From the NCBI RefSeq assembly GCF_021130785.1, contig NC_060208.1, forward strand, positions 56,013,001-56,077,000: 64,000 bases of DNA. Direction: 5' to 3'. A model generated the notes under the pieces. That model did no database searches. It was given only the letters and a program-made list of their open reading frames with translations, and had not been told where the DNA came from. A program made the position numbers and the translations under genes. Source of the DNA: Homalodisca vitripennis (lineage: Eukaryota > Arthropoda > Insecta > Hemiptera > Cicadellidae). Below are positions 46,762 to 56,970 of the stretch, piece after piece (the first letter of the stretch is position 1; each line of letters begins with the position of its first letter).

Positions 46762-47544
46762 TAGTGATGGGAGAATCGAATACAGAATCGAATAGCCAGA
46801 GTATTCACATATTCGAATACATCAAAATGGATTCGAATACTTTTGAAATGAATACAATTTCGTTGGAAGAATTGAATTCAAACCTGGAGTATTCGTTTAT
46901 TCTGACAAATAGTATTCAAATAAAATATCCAAGAGCTGTATTCGTATTCATATGAGGTTTAAAATGAATAAATATATTGAGACTTTAAAAAGAATAATTT
47001 AGGGGAGATTCATAATTTGAAAAAATAATTACAAATTTGAATTCTTGAAAAAATGTATAATTAATTGTATAATTATTAAATTAAAAAATACATATTATTT
47101 AAGAGTTAAAGTTCTAAGCAATAAAGACAAATATGAATATTTATTTTATATTGTTGTGTAAAAACAAAATATTATTGAGGTTTTCTGGCTTCAGTCTATT
47201 TCTACGGTAATTAGTGATAAGACCTGCTGTGGAAAAAAGTCTTTCAGACGGAACTGAAGTAGCAGGTAAACAAAGATATTTTTTCTGAAGTTCGTATATC
47301 ATGGGTATGACTTGTTTACACGAGGCACCAAAAGTCAAAGTATTCGAATACAGTGGTGAATTCGTGACTAACAAGTGAAATAACCAAGGAACAATAGATT
47401 GCGGGAAAGAAGTAAGACAGGTCTAGCTAGACCTGTCTGTTAGAAACGCCCAGCTGAGCAAAAGTATTCGAATACAAGTATTCGAATACATATTCGAATA
47501 AAGGGGTGAATTCGAATTTACTGTATTTGATTCTCCCATCACTA
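46762..47544 (-). mobile_element. hAT-family non-autonomous element, 783 bp
   Basis: Inverted ends begin TAGTGATGGGAGAATC and continue GAATACAG on the left and AAATACAG on the right. GGCTGGAC flanks both sides exactly (46754-46761 and 47545-47552), the 8-bp duplication expected for hAT. The interior keeps the carboxyl-terminal dimerisation domain of a hAT transposase on the minus strand. ATTCGAATA-type palindromes are repeated near both ends, likely transposase-binding sites. Confidence 0.92.
47141..47374 (-). pseudogene. hAT transposase carboxyl-terminal dimerisation domain remnant
   Basis: The minus-strand frame ends with the hATC signature: QKKYLCLPATSVPSERLFST, then AGLITNYRRNRLKPENLNNI and LFLHNN before the stop at 47141. 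This is the family's last 60 or so residues, which mediate dimerisation. The zinc finger and catalytic RNase-H-fold region are gone, so the element is an internal-deletion derivative. Confidence 0.9.
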
Positions 47545-47552
47545 GGCTGGAC

Positions 47553-48999
47553 AACCGTGTCCCCACGGTAACTGGGCTGTATTAGGTAAAGAACTGAAAG
47601 ATACGGTTACTTCTAATATATGTGATTTAGTTAATAGTAAAAATATTATTGCAAAGGGTAAATCTTCCTAGGGATATTTTATAGTATTGCAGGACGAACG
47701 GGAGAAGATTTATTCTAGTTTGTGGTACTATTTATTTGATATATTATCGATATTTTTTTTTTCGAAAAATGTACTTTTGTATGAGATGCCCGAAAACAGC
47801 TGGCCATCTTCGGACAAAACATCTACTTACGGCCTTTTGCTGGATCCTCTAATCAGCTGACTTATGTAACTGACAACATAAGTTGTTCGTACGGACAAAG
47901 AATGTGGCCTTTGAATTATCTGAAGATGATTTTTTTAACTTTGTATCTTTGATTTCGCAATTTTGTAGAAACGTTTTTTTTGTATATCTCATACAAAATT
48001 CAATTTGCGGCTCTTGTTTCACTTTCCGCTCTCATCTTCGCCTCACTAAATGAATATAATCGAGCTCCGGATAGATTATTTTTAATCTCTGTTACGAAAT
48101 ATGCATAAAATACGTATTTGCGAGATATTTTCTGTAGCTTCTACTATCTAACATAATTTTAGCTTTAGCCGTCAAAACATTGGATCGGACGATAACGATA
48201 CTGAGAAAATAACACGTTCACACTGCTGGTTTGTAGCTATATTTAAAGTAATATACTTAGGATTTAGAGTTGTTAACAGTAAACTCTTTTCTTGAATTAT
48301 TTCTATCGGTATCTAACAAATGAAGCACTAAACGTTTTGTCTCTTATGAACTACTTCTCGTGACAATTTTCTTCTTTTAAACATCGGATTTCGTGGAATT
48401 TGGTGAGTGCATTTTATAGTTTTGATTTTTATGTTATGTAAAGTAAATTATACCTATCCTTAAAATTTAACTTTAATGAACAAATACAAGCATTAAGATC
48501 ATTGTCAAATTGAAATTATGCTGATCATCTAAATAATAGTGGCTACAGATACACTAACTTTGAAAATAATCTTTAAGTTTTACATATTGTATGTTACTAG
48601 GAATAATTTAATATAAACTCTAGACCATTTTGAAATTTCTAAAAGTATAACATATAGTTTTAACATATTACAATGTAGGAGTACGCCACACCGGAGTACC
48701 TGTCGTAAAAGGCTTTGCTGGGGTTGCGTCCTTTTTTTCTCGAGATGTGTTGCTGACATATAGACAGATAGACAATCACGCAAGAAATAACTTGACAACA
48801 TGACGTATCAAAGAACTGATTCTTGTAGAAATGGAATTCCATAAAACATTTTTTGGTACATGACAGATTCAGATTTTGTTAATTAAGCTGATTTTCAAAA
48901 GTTTTTTAAATAATAAAAAGTCTGTAAACCAAGTCGCTAAAAAATTATGTTGTATGATAGTTGGATTACACATGTTAATATTTTACACGTTTGAATCTC
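47553..48999. other. Non-coding sequence
   Basis: AT-rich, no gene recognised. The pre-insertion context of the hAT element is GC-richer (GGACAACCGTGTCCCCACGG, itself a near-palindrome). Confidence 0.35.
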
Positions 49000-49200
49000 T
49001 TACGGATGTATTCAAACTGTTTACAAATATTCACTAACGCTCAGCCAAATCCCATGGTATAACATGTACCATCATCGCTCTTAGTGTTCCTCACATAAAA
49101 ATAAAACTATGCACAATTTCAAGTTTATAAGTCAGTTCGTTTTCGAGATATCGTGCGGACAGACAGACAGACAGACAGAAATGAAATATTTCCAGCCCTA
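49000..49200 (-). repeat. Dispersed repeat family copy with GACA microsatellite
   Basis: TTCACTAACGCTCAGCCAAA, CATGTACCATCATCGC, ACAATTTCAAGTTTATAAG and TTTTCGAGATATCGTG lead into (GACA)n at 49154-49179. It is collinear with the copies in the MRPS7 intron near 6.9-7.2 kb, and the (GACA)n-adjacent end is the best preserved. Confidence 0.6.
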
Positions 49201-49839
49201 CGAGTGATTTAGCCCCAGTTAATTAATACCTAATGCATGTAATTAATTTAATTGTTAATTTATTTAAGTTATTTGTATCTTTTCCCTTATGATGGTCTAT
49301 TTGAAACCGAAACGTAAACATTAAACATTATTTTAAAGTGTTAGTAGTTTTAATTTTTCATTATAGCTATATATAATATGTAAATCTCCACCCACGGAAT
49401 GTTTCTACGAGTACAAAGCGTGTACAGAATGTCTACTTTCGAGACGCTCTGTACTGTAAACTTTCCCACTCGAGATCCGTAAGTAATGACGCCTCGGAAT
49501 TTCCTGTTTCAGGCCACTTATCGCCTCCATTAACCTGACTTACCAACAGTTGTCAAGGCCGCGTGGCTTCTTATCAGAATACTCGTACGTAGAACGCTAA
49601 CAGAGCAGACTATAGTCCCTGCACGTTTATATGATTTATGAACGCATTCATTACTTCTCTTCCCACAAAGACAACACTGTGTGATTATTGTTAAAAATAC
49701 TTGTTAGCTTTATATTTTAAACTCTTGTTATTTGTAAAAAAAAGTTTATATTTATTCGTTGTTTGTTTTTAATATTTTACTGAATTTTAACCATATTTTT
49801 ATTTTATTCTATTTTATATATTCATATCCTTAACTTATT

Positions 49840-51672
49840 ATGAACATGTCGTTTACTGTTGAAAAGACGAAGACTGGTAAGCCGTGCATTCTTTTTAACG
49901 ATGTTAAACATAGGCAGCAACGGATTCTTAAAAATGGTGAAGTGTCTTGGCGCTGTCTAGGGAAAAGCTGTGGCGCGTCCATTAAAACTGATGCGGGTAT
50001 GACAAAAGTTATTACTTATAACCAAAAATATAGTGGCGAACATCCTGTCACGATGCGTACCCTCCTATCACCACTGCTGAAGTCTCAGTCTGCGACCGCC
50101 GCGCTACCTGCGGTGCCTTCTACGCCGGTTACACCACCTGTACTGGATTGCTGTAGAACGCCCGTCTGCTCCACACCCGCCTTAGATCACTCACTGTCTG
50201 ACGATCCGCCTGGTTCAACAGAACAAAGAGACATAAACAACAAAATATCTGAAGATCCGGTAGCGGAGATTTCCCGACTCAGAAAAGAGATCGAGCGCCT
50301 TCAGAGTGAATACCAAAAGCTGCTAAACCACACAATAGAATCGGACACTCGTTTGCTTGAGTTCACGGACCAGATCTTTCAAGTGAACGCATCTCGCGTC
50401 GACCAGAGCGCCCGCGTTTCCGCGACGGTGGACTGCGGTGTCCAGTGCGAACCGTCACCCACTGCTGCGGACTTCGGTACGCAGTGCGACCTATCGGAAC
50501 AGTCTGTCGAGTGTGCGCGATGTGCCGGAAACACTGAGATTATTCGCAGCATGAAAACGACCATAGAAGTTCTAGAAGCAGAAAATCAGTGCTTAAAACA
50601 TCAGCAAACTTCGTGCAAGGTTTCAAGTTTTAAATCTGAAGAGAAATGGGCCAAAGTTAAAATTAAAAATAAAAACAACAAAAGTAATAAACAAACGTTA
50701 ACAATACCTATACATAATAAATTCCAAATTCTATCACATGAAAAACAAATACCACCGAATCACCAATCCAACAAAACATCTCAAAATAAAAAAACAGAAA
50801 AGAAAAAAACAAATCTCACCATTAACAGGCAACCTTCTCTAAATCATAGCACTCATTTTACTCGTAAATCAATAATTATCAGAGGTGACAGCCACACCCG
50901 TCACATCGCTGGACTGGTGAGTGACTTGACCGCCCCTGGAACCTCAGTTGATGGCGTGTGTCTGCCAGGCGCAAAGTTGCTTGACGTTCTAAACTCGGAC
51001 CAAACATCCCCTCGACCCGGAACGCGCTGTGAGGTGTTGATCGCTGGCACCAATGACCTGGCAGTGGGCAAGCAGCAAAATATCTACCGTCACCTAGAGA
51101 CATACATCACGTCCCGATCAAAAGACACCGAGATCGTTCTAACCACCCTTCCACGCCGTCACGATCTGAAACCAAACCACCCTATCCACGATGAGACCGT
51201 GCTCGTGAATGCCTACATTGAAGAACTGGCAATCCGACACAACATCCGTGTCATAAACTTCAATGACATCGGCCGTAGGTATTTCACGAGACACGGTCAG
51301 CATCTTTCAATGCGGGGCAAGAAACTACTGGCGAGGATGATCGTGGGCGGCCTCGTTCTCTCGGGTTCTGCCTCTACAAGACTTGAGACGCGTTCACCAC
51401 CACCACTCCTAGTGACTGCCCCAGCAGTGACCGTCTCTCCCCCCATCTTGCCGACGCCTGCTGCTACCCACAAGGAATTCTGTTTTGCCCCTCGGCGGTC
51501 ATCTGGTCTCCAGCTACTCACGTACGCGGAGGTGGTCAGAGTACCTTCTACACCGGGAGGTCCGGGACAGCCTGCGCCTCCACAAACACAACTGCATGAT
51601 GCAAACATTAGTAGTATTTCACACCAAACTGTTTATTTAGGGACTCCACTTGCCAACAACAGACTAAATTGA
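49840..51672 (+). CDS. LINE ORF1 protein: FLYWCH-like finger, coiled coil, SGNH-hydrolase-like domain
   Basis: The uninterrupted 610-residue frame starts at 49840 or at the second ATG (49846). Residues 9-70 look like a FLYWCH-type zinc finger (ILFNDVKHRQQRI, then WRCLGKSCGASI and SGEHPV: Trp37, Cys39, Cys44, His68). A Pro/Thr-rich linker leads to a coiled coil at about 142-180 (EISRLRKEIERLQSEYQKLL). A lysine/asparagine-rich basic stretch at about 265-330 would bind RNA. Residues 345-505 form an SGNH/GDSL-like fold: GDSH (Ser351), AGTND (Asn405) and HGQH with His488. The Asp normally three residues before the catalytic His is His485. A Pro-rich tail follows. CR1-group elements are known for esterase-type ORF1 proteins. 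Intactness implies a recent insertion. The role is RNA binding and retrotransposition, not host metabolism. Confidence 0.85.
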   Translation: MNMSFTVEKTKTGKPCILFNDVKHRQQRILKNGEVSWRCLGKSCGASIKTDAGMTKVITYNQKYSGEHPVTMRTLLSPLLKSQSATAALPAVPSTPVTPPVLDCCRTPVCSTPALDHSLSDDPPGSTEQRDINNKISEDPVAEISRLRKEIERLQSEYQKLLNHTIESDTRLLEFTDQIFQVNASRVDQSARVSATVDCGVQCEPSPTAADFGTQCDLSEQSVECARCAGNTEIIRSMKTTIEVLEAENQCLKHQQTSCKVSSFKSEEKWAKVKIKNKNNKSNKQTLTIPIHNKFQILSHEKQIPPNHQSNKTSQNKKTEKKKTNLTINRQPSLNHSTHFTRKSIIIRGDSHTRHIAGLVSDLTAPGTSVDGVCLPGAKLLDVLNSDQTSPRPGTRCEVLIAGTNDLAVGKQQNIYRHLETYITSRSKDTEIVLTTLPRRHDLKPNHPIHDETVLVNAYIEELAIRHNIRVINFNDIGRRYFTRHGQHLSMRGKKLLARMIVGGLVLSGSASTRLETRSPPPLLVTAPAVTVSPPILPTPAATHKEFCFAPRRSSGLQLLTYAEVVRVPSTPGGPGQPAPPQTQLHDANISSISHQTVYLGTPLANNRLN

Positions 51673-52216
51673 CAGACACCTCTCCATCAAAACAAACAAC
51701 CACTTCAAAATTTCTTAATCAAAACAATTCAGTCCGACTGCTTCACCAAAACGCCCAATCAGCGAGAAACAAACTGGAGGAACTGCAACTCATTTGTGAG
51801 GACGAAAAAACAGATATCCTCGTTGTGACCGAAAACGGTTTCACCGACAGAAACATTGCCCTCTGCAAAATTCCAAATTTCACTTTGGCCAACGCATTCT
51901 GTAGACAACTCTCCAAAGGAGGGGGTGTCGCCATTTTTATGAAGGAAAATTTTAAGTTCAACCTTTTTTCAGTCAAAGAAACAGTGGAAAAAGATTTTGA
52001 AGCAGTTGGAGTCAAAATTTACACAAAAAAGTCAAAATTAATCGTCGTTGGCGTTTATAGGTCTCCCAACGGGAACGAAGATGTTTTCATGTCAAAATTT
52101 GAAGCATTGCTGACAGAATTGACTACCCAGCAACTGAACTTCGTTCTGATGGGTGATTTTAACATCGATGCGATGAACCAAACTCATCCATCGACTAAAC
52201 GCTTTGTCGATATGCT
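51669..52216 (+). pseudogene. LINE ORF2, AP-endonuclease start, interrupted by inversion
   Basis: The frame overlaps the ORF1 stop (TTGA at 51669-51672) and begins TDTSPSKQTTTSKFLNQNNS. Endonuclease blocks are LLHQNAQSARNKLEELQLIC (family N in HQNAQS), DILVVTENGFTD (catalytic E), GGGVAIFMKENF, VGVYRSPNGN and FVLMGDFNID (catalytic D and N). No ATG lies near the start, so initiation may use termination-reinitiation or a non-AUG codon. At about 52211-52216 (GATATGCT) the collinear frame stops and the rest of the endonuclease lies inverted immediately downstream. The spurious frame across the junction ends at 52265. Confidence 0.85.
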
Positions 52217-52546
52217 TGACTTCCAAGTTGAATGCCTGGAACTGCTGTTCTACAGTTTGGCTTGAATTTAGAAAATGCCATTGTTCTTTAAAAAGAGAGG
52301 CGTTTAGGAGAGCAATGTTGCTAGGCCTTATGTCTCTTATTGTTTTATCAATTTTGGGCTCCCTCTCGATTTGTTGTCCTGTAATTATAGCCTCTTGGCC
52401 ATAATGATCCGCGATTGCTGTGTTGATCACGGACACTTCGACATTTGGGAGATTTGAAATTATATGGTCGATAGCAGATTGTGTTGTTGGCGTCACTCTC
52501 GTTGGAGTTTTGACCAGCAACTCCAAGCCAAAGCATTGTAGCATAT
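52217..52546 (-). pseudogene. Inverted segment of LINE ORF2 (end of endonuclease)
   Basis: The minus strand reads MLQCFGLELLVKTPTRVTPT, then SAIDHIISNLPNVEVSV and TAIADHYGQEAIIT, where IDH and ADH are the last AP-endonuclease blocks including the catalytic His. It ends with SSQTVEQQFQAFNLEV. Turning it round would place it directly after FVDML at 52216, with GATATGCT shared at both junctions, so an in-place 330-bp inversion at microhomology explains it. No stop interrupts the segment. Confidence 0.85.
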
Positions 52547-53128
52547 CAAGTTCAAGTTCAAAAATTCTTTATTTGTATTCAGTTACAGTACAATACATAC
52601 ATTTCATGTGCTATGTATAGCACGTGCGAAATGAAAAACATTGTTTCATTTAATTTTATATTGTCTTTTGCATCGTTGGCAATTAGTCCTTTACAGTCCT
52701 TTATTTACTGGTGCAGCTACCATTCCACAACTCAAACCCACAATTACAACCTTACAAACTAAATAACAGTGAATATTATCAATACTAACAGATTTCCACA
52801 ACCTCCAATTCCATTACAATAACAACAAATACTTTCTTTAACAAAACCAGCAAAAAATCTATAATGACATAAACAACATAATCAACATTATAAATAACAC
52901 ATAAATAAAATAATAAATAAATAAACAGGAAAAACACATACAATTCTATATAAATACATTCAGGAAACATGATTTTCTGTTAATATTAAATCTATATAAA
53001 AATCTATAAAACAATACATATTTAACAATCTATAAATCTATATTTAACAAATATAAAAAAAATTATTAGATAGTACAAATCATATTATATAAATAAATAT
53101 AAATTATATACATATACACACACAACAT

Positions 53129-53184
<56 letters not shown>

Positions 53185-53870
53185 TATCACATATATACAT
53201 ACATACATATACACAGTCAGTCCATTATGATCCAATGTTAATATATTCTAAAACTTTCATTTTGAATTTAGGTTTCCGTTCCATTAATATATAATTTCCA
53301 AAATGTGATACAAATTCATTAAAACATTTTATTCCTGAATAACAAAACTGTTTCCTTCCTATCTCTTTGAAATAAATGGGAGTCTCAATAGCAATCACAT
53401 TAGATAAGCGAGTACTCACAGGACATGTTCTCAACTTATATCTCTCCATATTCTTTCTAATATACATAATTGAGCTCAATTTGTATAACTGAGAAAAGGT
53501 CAGAATATTTTCTTGTTTGAAGAGATGTGAAACGCTATCAAATTTTTTTAGATGGTACACATTACGTACTGCAAACCTTTGTAATAATATTACCTGTTTC
53601 AAAATTGTTTCATAAGTAGCACCATAATGGATAATCCCGTATTTCATCGTACTTTCAAACCATGAGAAGTATAGATTCTTCAAATGCTGTGTGGTTTTAG
53701 AAATCCCCTCATATGATACAGTGAGTAATTAATTTTTCTTAGTTTGCCGATAAGATAATTTGCATAACAGTCCCATTTTAAATTTCTATCAATTACTAAT
53801 CCTAGGTATTTCACACTATTTACAACTTCAATCCTCTCACACACACACACCCATACAGACACAAATGCTT
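52547..53870 (-). mobile_element. Second LINE, 5'-truncated, minus strand, nested in the first
   Basis: Read on the minus strand it ends AATAAAGAATTTTTGAACTTGAACTTGA at 52547, a repeat-type LINE 3' tail. It starts with a reverse-transcriptase carboxyl terminus near 53860. The 3' untranslated part (about 52570-53225) is AT-rich with an (AT)n tract at 53139-53182. The sequence is unrelated in detail to the surrounding LINE. No clear target duplication was found, so a deletion may have accompanied insertion. Confidence 0.75.
53225..53840 (-). pseudogene. Reverse-transcriptase carboxyl-terminal region of the nested LINE, frameshifted
   Basis: The first segment reads IEVVNSVKYLGLVIDRNLKW, then YANYLIGKLRKINYSLYHMR (thumb region following the palm), up to a stop near 53682. 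Another frame continues KNLYFSWFESTMKYGIIHYG and LLQRFAVRNVYHLKKFDSV, as in LINE carboxyl ends, and ends VLEYINIGS at 53225. The palm and YADD are missing through 5' truncation, and one frameshift is present near 53680. Confidence 0.75.
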
Positions 53871-53872
53871 AT

Positions 53873-54966
53873 GACAACAAAAATCATTCTCTGTTTGCGA
53901 CAAGCGTTTAGTGGCATTCGAGGTGTGCCCCTGCTATGGATTAAATCATTTATAAGTCGTAGAACACAGACTGTCCAAATTACAAATCACCTTTCAAGTC
54001 CATTGGATTTGAGATATGGAGTTCCCCAAGGCTCCATGCTCAGTCCAATCCTTTTTCTGGTCTATGTCAATGACATCGAGTCATCACTTCTGTACGGGAA
54101 TCTCGTGCAGTATGCTGATGACACGACTCTCTGTTTTAACGAAAAATCAAAAGAAGTTTTGGAACAAAAAAGCTTTTGTTGACCTTAACAACTGCGTCCA
54201 ACACTTTCATAGCCTCAACCTGACAACAAATTCCACAAAATCTAATTTTCTGAATTTCGCCCTGCGGTCAATGGACGTTGGGTGTGGACCTTCCGTCATG
54301 CTGGGAGACTCCACATTAGAAGAAGTTTACTCCTCCAAATTCCTTGGTATATACCTTGATCGAGGTTTGACATGGAATGTTCACATTGATTCAGTTTGTT
54401 CAAAATTAGCATCTGGCGTTTATGTTTTAAGATCTTTAGCCAAATACTGCCCAAGTCAGGTGCTGATGGCGGCGTATTACGGCCTGATTTACCCACATCT
54501 TTCTTACGGAGTGATTTTGTGGGGAGCTTGTTCAAACAATCAAATTTTGAGAGTTTTCAGGCTTCAAAAGAAAGCGATCAAAACAATCGCCAACATGAAC
54601 TTCAGAGAGTCGTGCAGACCTGCTTTCAAAAAATTGCAGCTGTTGACTCTGCCATGTCTCTATATCTTGGAGGCAGTTTTATTCTGTAAGTCAAAATGTG
54701 CCCTGACTAGGGGCCGTGACGTGCATGAATATGAAACGAGAGGCAGAGACAACTACCGTACTGGGCGACACAAAACGGTGGTTTATGAACACCTGCCCTC
54801 GCAGGCAGGTGTCCGTTTCATCAACAGTTTGCCTGATTCCATGAAAAACGAACAAACGCCCAAGGCGTTAAAAACTCGTCTGAAGCGCTTTTTAGCATCT
54901 AAAGCATTCTATAGTGTCGACGAGTTTTTGAATTATAGTTGGGAGACCTCCAATCTAGAAGACTGA
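53873..54966 (+). pseudogene. LINE ORF2 reverse transcriptase, 3' part of the first LINE
   Basis: Starts inside the fingers/palm: RQAFSGIRGVPLLWIKSF, YGVPQGSMLSPILFLVYVND and the active-site YADDTTLCF (54114-54140). A one-base frameshift at about 54165-54175 (within LEQKSF / KAFVDLNN, in a run of A) moves to a second frame. That frame then stays open: SSKFLGIYLDRGLTWN, QVLMAAYYGLIYPHLSYGV, SCRPAFKKLQLLTLPCLYIL and the stop at 54964. It is closely related to the carboxyl half of the LINE at 27.9-29.6 kb. The first part of the reverse transcriptase is missing. Confidence 0.85.
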
Positions 54967-55141
54967 CACTGGCGTTGGCGGTGGAGAGAATTGGCGAGTA
55001 AGTGGTATGGATGAATGTAACGATTGTATGTCTGAATGTGGTATTGTGAACGAATGTAAAAATTTTAGATTTATTCGGTATGACCTTTGCCACATAATTG
55101 TATTATTATCAACGGCAATAAAAGACTTGACTTTGACTTTG

Positions 55142-55160
55142 ATGGAGTGCGCGTGTGAGC

Positions 55161-55248
<88 letters not shown>

Positions 55249-55977
55249 GTTGCTATAAATGCTACAAACTCTATAAAGTTTTTCTGAAACCTCTCCTGTT
55301 TCTCCGTTTTATAATAAAAAGGTATACGTTAGCTATTTTATTGTAAAATCCTTTCATCAATGAATTATTAGTATCATCGAGTTCTGGCGAGGTACCGAGT
55401 TTTAGAGTATTAATTGACGTTATTATTTATGTAAACTCGCGGGTCTCAAAATATGGATTGTCTAGTGTATTGTTGTTTAGAACCATTTCTTAATTCAATA
55501 AAGTTACAATTACATAGTTATTGTATGTTTAACTTATGCCTCAGCAATATATAAAAAGTACTCATTAAATTTATTGGCAACCATTCCAGGGTCATAAGCT
55601 ACTCGTATATTGCCAATTATTTCTATGGATATTGTAGAACTGTTGGAGTTTTCCTCGCTTGTTACTTTCCTAACAATCCATACCTTCTTACAAATTACAT
55701 TCTTAGTAATTTTTTATAAGTTAGAGTAATAATAATGTTTTAAGATGCAAATATCATTTCTTAATTTAATTCTGTGTTCTCAGATTATTTTAAACATCTC
55801 ATGAGCAGTTTTTTAAGTATTTTTAATTCTTATTCCTGATTTTTATACTGACAGGTAGCTACATCAATCCAAGGTTTCAATTTATTAATTTGTATTTATG
55901 ATTCCTTTTTATGAATTTAAAATTATAAAATTTTTCATTGGATACACCAAAACTCAAAAGAAACGTTGTTTGATGCT
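55142..55977. repeat. (TG)n(TA)n microsatellite followed by AT-rich non-coding DNA
   Basis: The GTGTGTGTGT then (TA)n tract runs from about 55155 to 55249, directly behind the LINE 3' tail, suggesting it grew from the element's tail or target. The remainder holds nothing recognised. Confidence 0.8.
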
Positions 55978-56621
55978 GAGCTCCAGTCTACAGTACATTT
56001 GAGATCAGAAAACAGCCGTCCGCCCGTCCATCATTATTGATATGATAAGACAACTGAGCATTCTCAGCTTTGTAAGGCTATAGCAAGAGTCGAGCTCCAG
56101 TCTACAGTACATTTGAGACCAGAAAACAGCCGTCCATCATTATTGATATGATAAGACAACTGAGCATTCTCAGCTTTGTAAGACTATAACAAGAGTCGAG
56201 CTCCAGTCTACAGTACATTTGAGACCAGAAAACAGCCGTCCATCATTATTGATATGATAAGACAACTGAGCATTCTCAGCTTTGTAAGGCTATAGCAAGA
56301 GTCGAGCTCCAGTCTACAGTACATTTGAGACCAGAAAACAGCCGTCCATCATTATTGATATGATAAGACAACTGAGCATTTTCAGCTTTGTAAGACTATA
56401 GCAAGAGTCGAGCTCCAGTCTACAGTACATTTGAGACCAGAAAACAGCCGTCCATCGTTATTGATATGATAAGACAACTGAGCATTCTCAGCTTTGTAAG
56501 ACTATAGCAAGAGTCGAGCTCCAGTCTACAGTACATTTGAGACCAGAAAACAGCCGTCCATCATTATTGATATGATAAGACAACTGAGCATTCTCAGCTT
56601 TGTAACGCTATAGCAAGAGTC
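55978..56621. repeat. 106-bp tandem repeat, six copies
   Basis: The unit starts GAGCTCCAGTCTACAGTACA and includes GAAAACAGCCGTCCATCATT, ATGATAAGACAACTGAGCAT and TCTCAGCTTTGTAA. Starts are at 55978, 56092, 56198, 56304, 56410 and 56516. The first unit is 114 bp because of an extra CGCCCGTC-like duplication; the rest are 106 bp. Copies differ by a few single bases. It is non-coding. Confidence 0.95.
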
Positions 56622-56970
56622 CCTTCACGAATGTCTATCTACCCCTTCACCTATTTTTACTTTATTTTTATTCGAAATTTTAATTAGAACGTGATCTATA
56701 CAGGTTCTTGAGATTCCTAGTTGGTTCAGTAAATAATGACTGTTCCATTAAGAGCTAATGTCAAATTATGGTAATGAATAATTTAATTATCACCAAAATA
56801 TTACTATTCGTATATTAAATAATTACAATACTTTACACTACTTAATATTAAATTCACCTAAATTCAGTTTTAGTTCATCATTGAACTTTGTGATAATCGA
56901 TGAAGGATGCTAATACCTTCTGTAGACAACTAATAAATTTAACGTACACCTCAGTACATAAAAGTAATTA

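Larger units (their letters stand above)
49840..55141 (+). mobile_element. Rearranged CR1-like LINE with intact ORF1, inverted ORF2 segment and nested LINE
   Basis: In order: ORF1 (49840-51672), ORF2 endonuclease start (51669-52216), an inverted ORF2 piece (52217-52546), a minus-strand fragment of a different LINE (about 52547-53870), then ORF2 reverse transcriptase 3' half (about 53873-54966) and a 3' tail with AATAAAAGAC and (GACTTT)n ending near 55141. About 250-300 residues of ORF2 between the endonuclease and reverse-transcriptase palm are missing. The 5' and 3' parts are assumed to be one element because order and strand agree; two adjacent insertions are possible. The 5' boundary upstream of 49840 was not defined. 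Confidence 0.8.

Noticed and set aside
46752..46955. Plus-strand frame MAGLVMGESNTESNSQS
   Set aside because: It spans the hAT end and its ATTCGAATA repeats; composition reflects the repeats.
53760..53872. Start of a plus-strand frame running into the reverse transcriptase
   Set aside because: This part is the antisense of the nested minus-strand LINE; only sequence from about 53873 matches the outer LINE.
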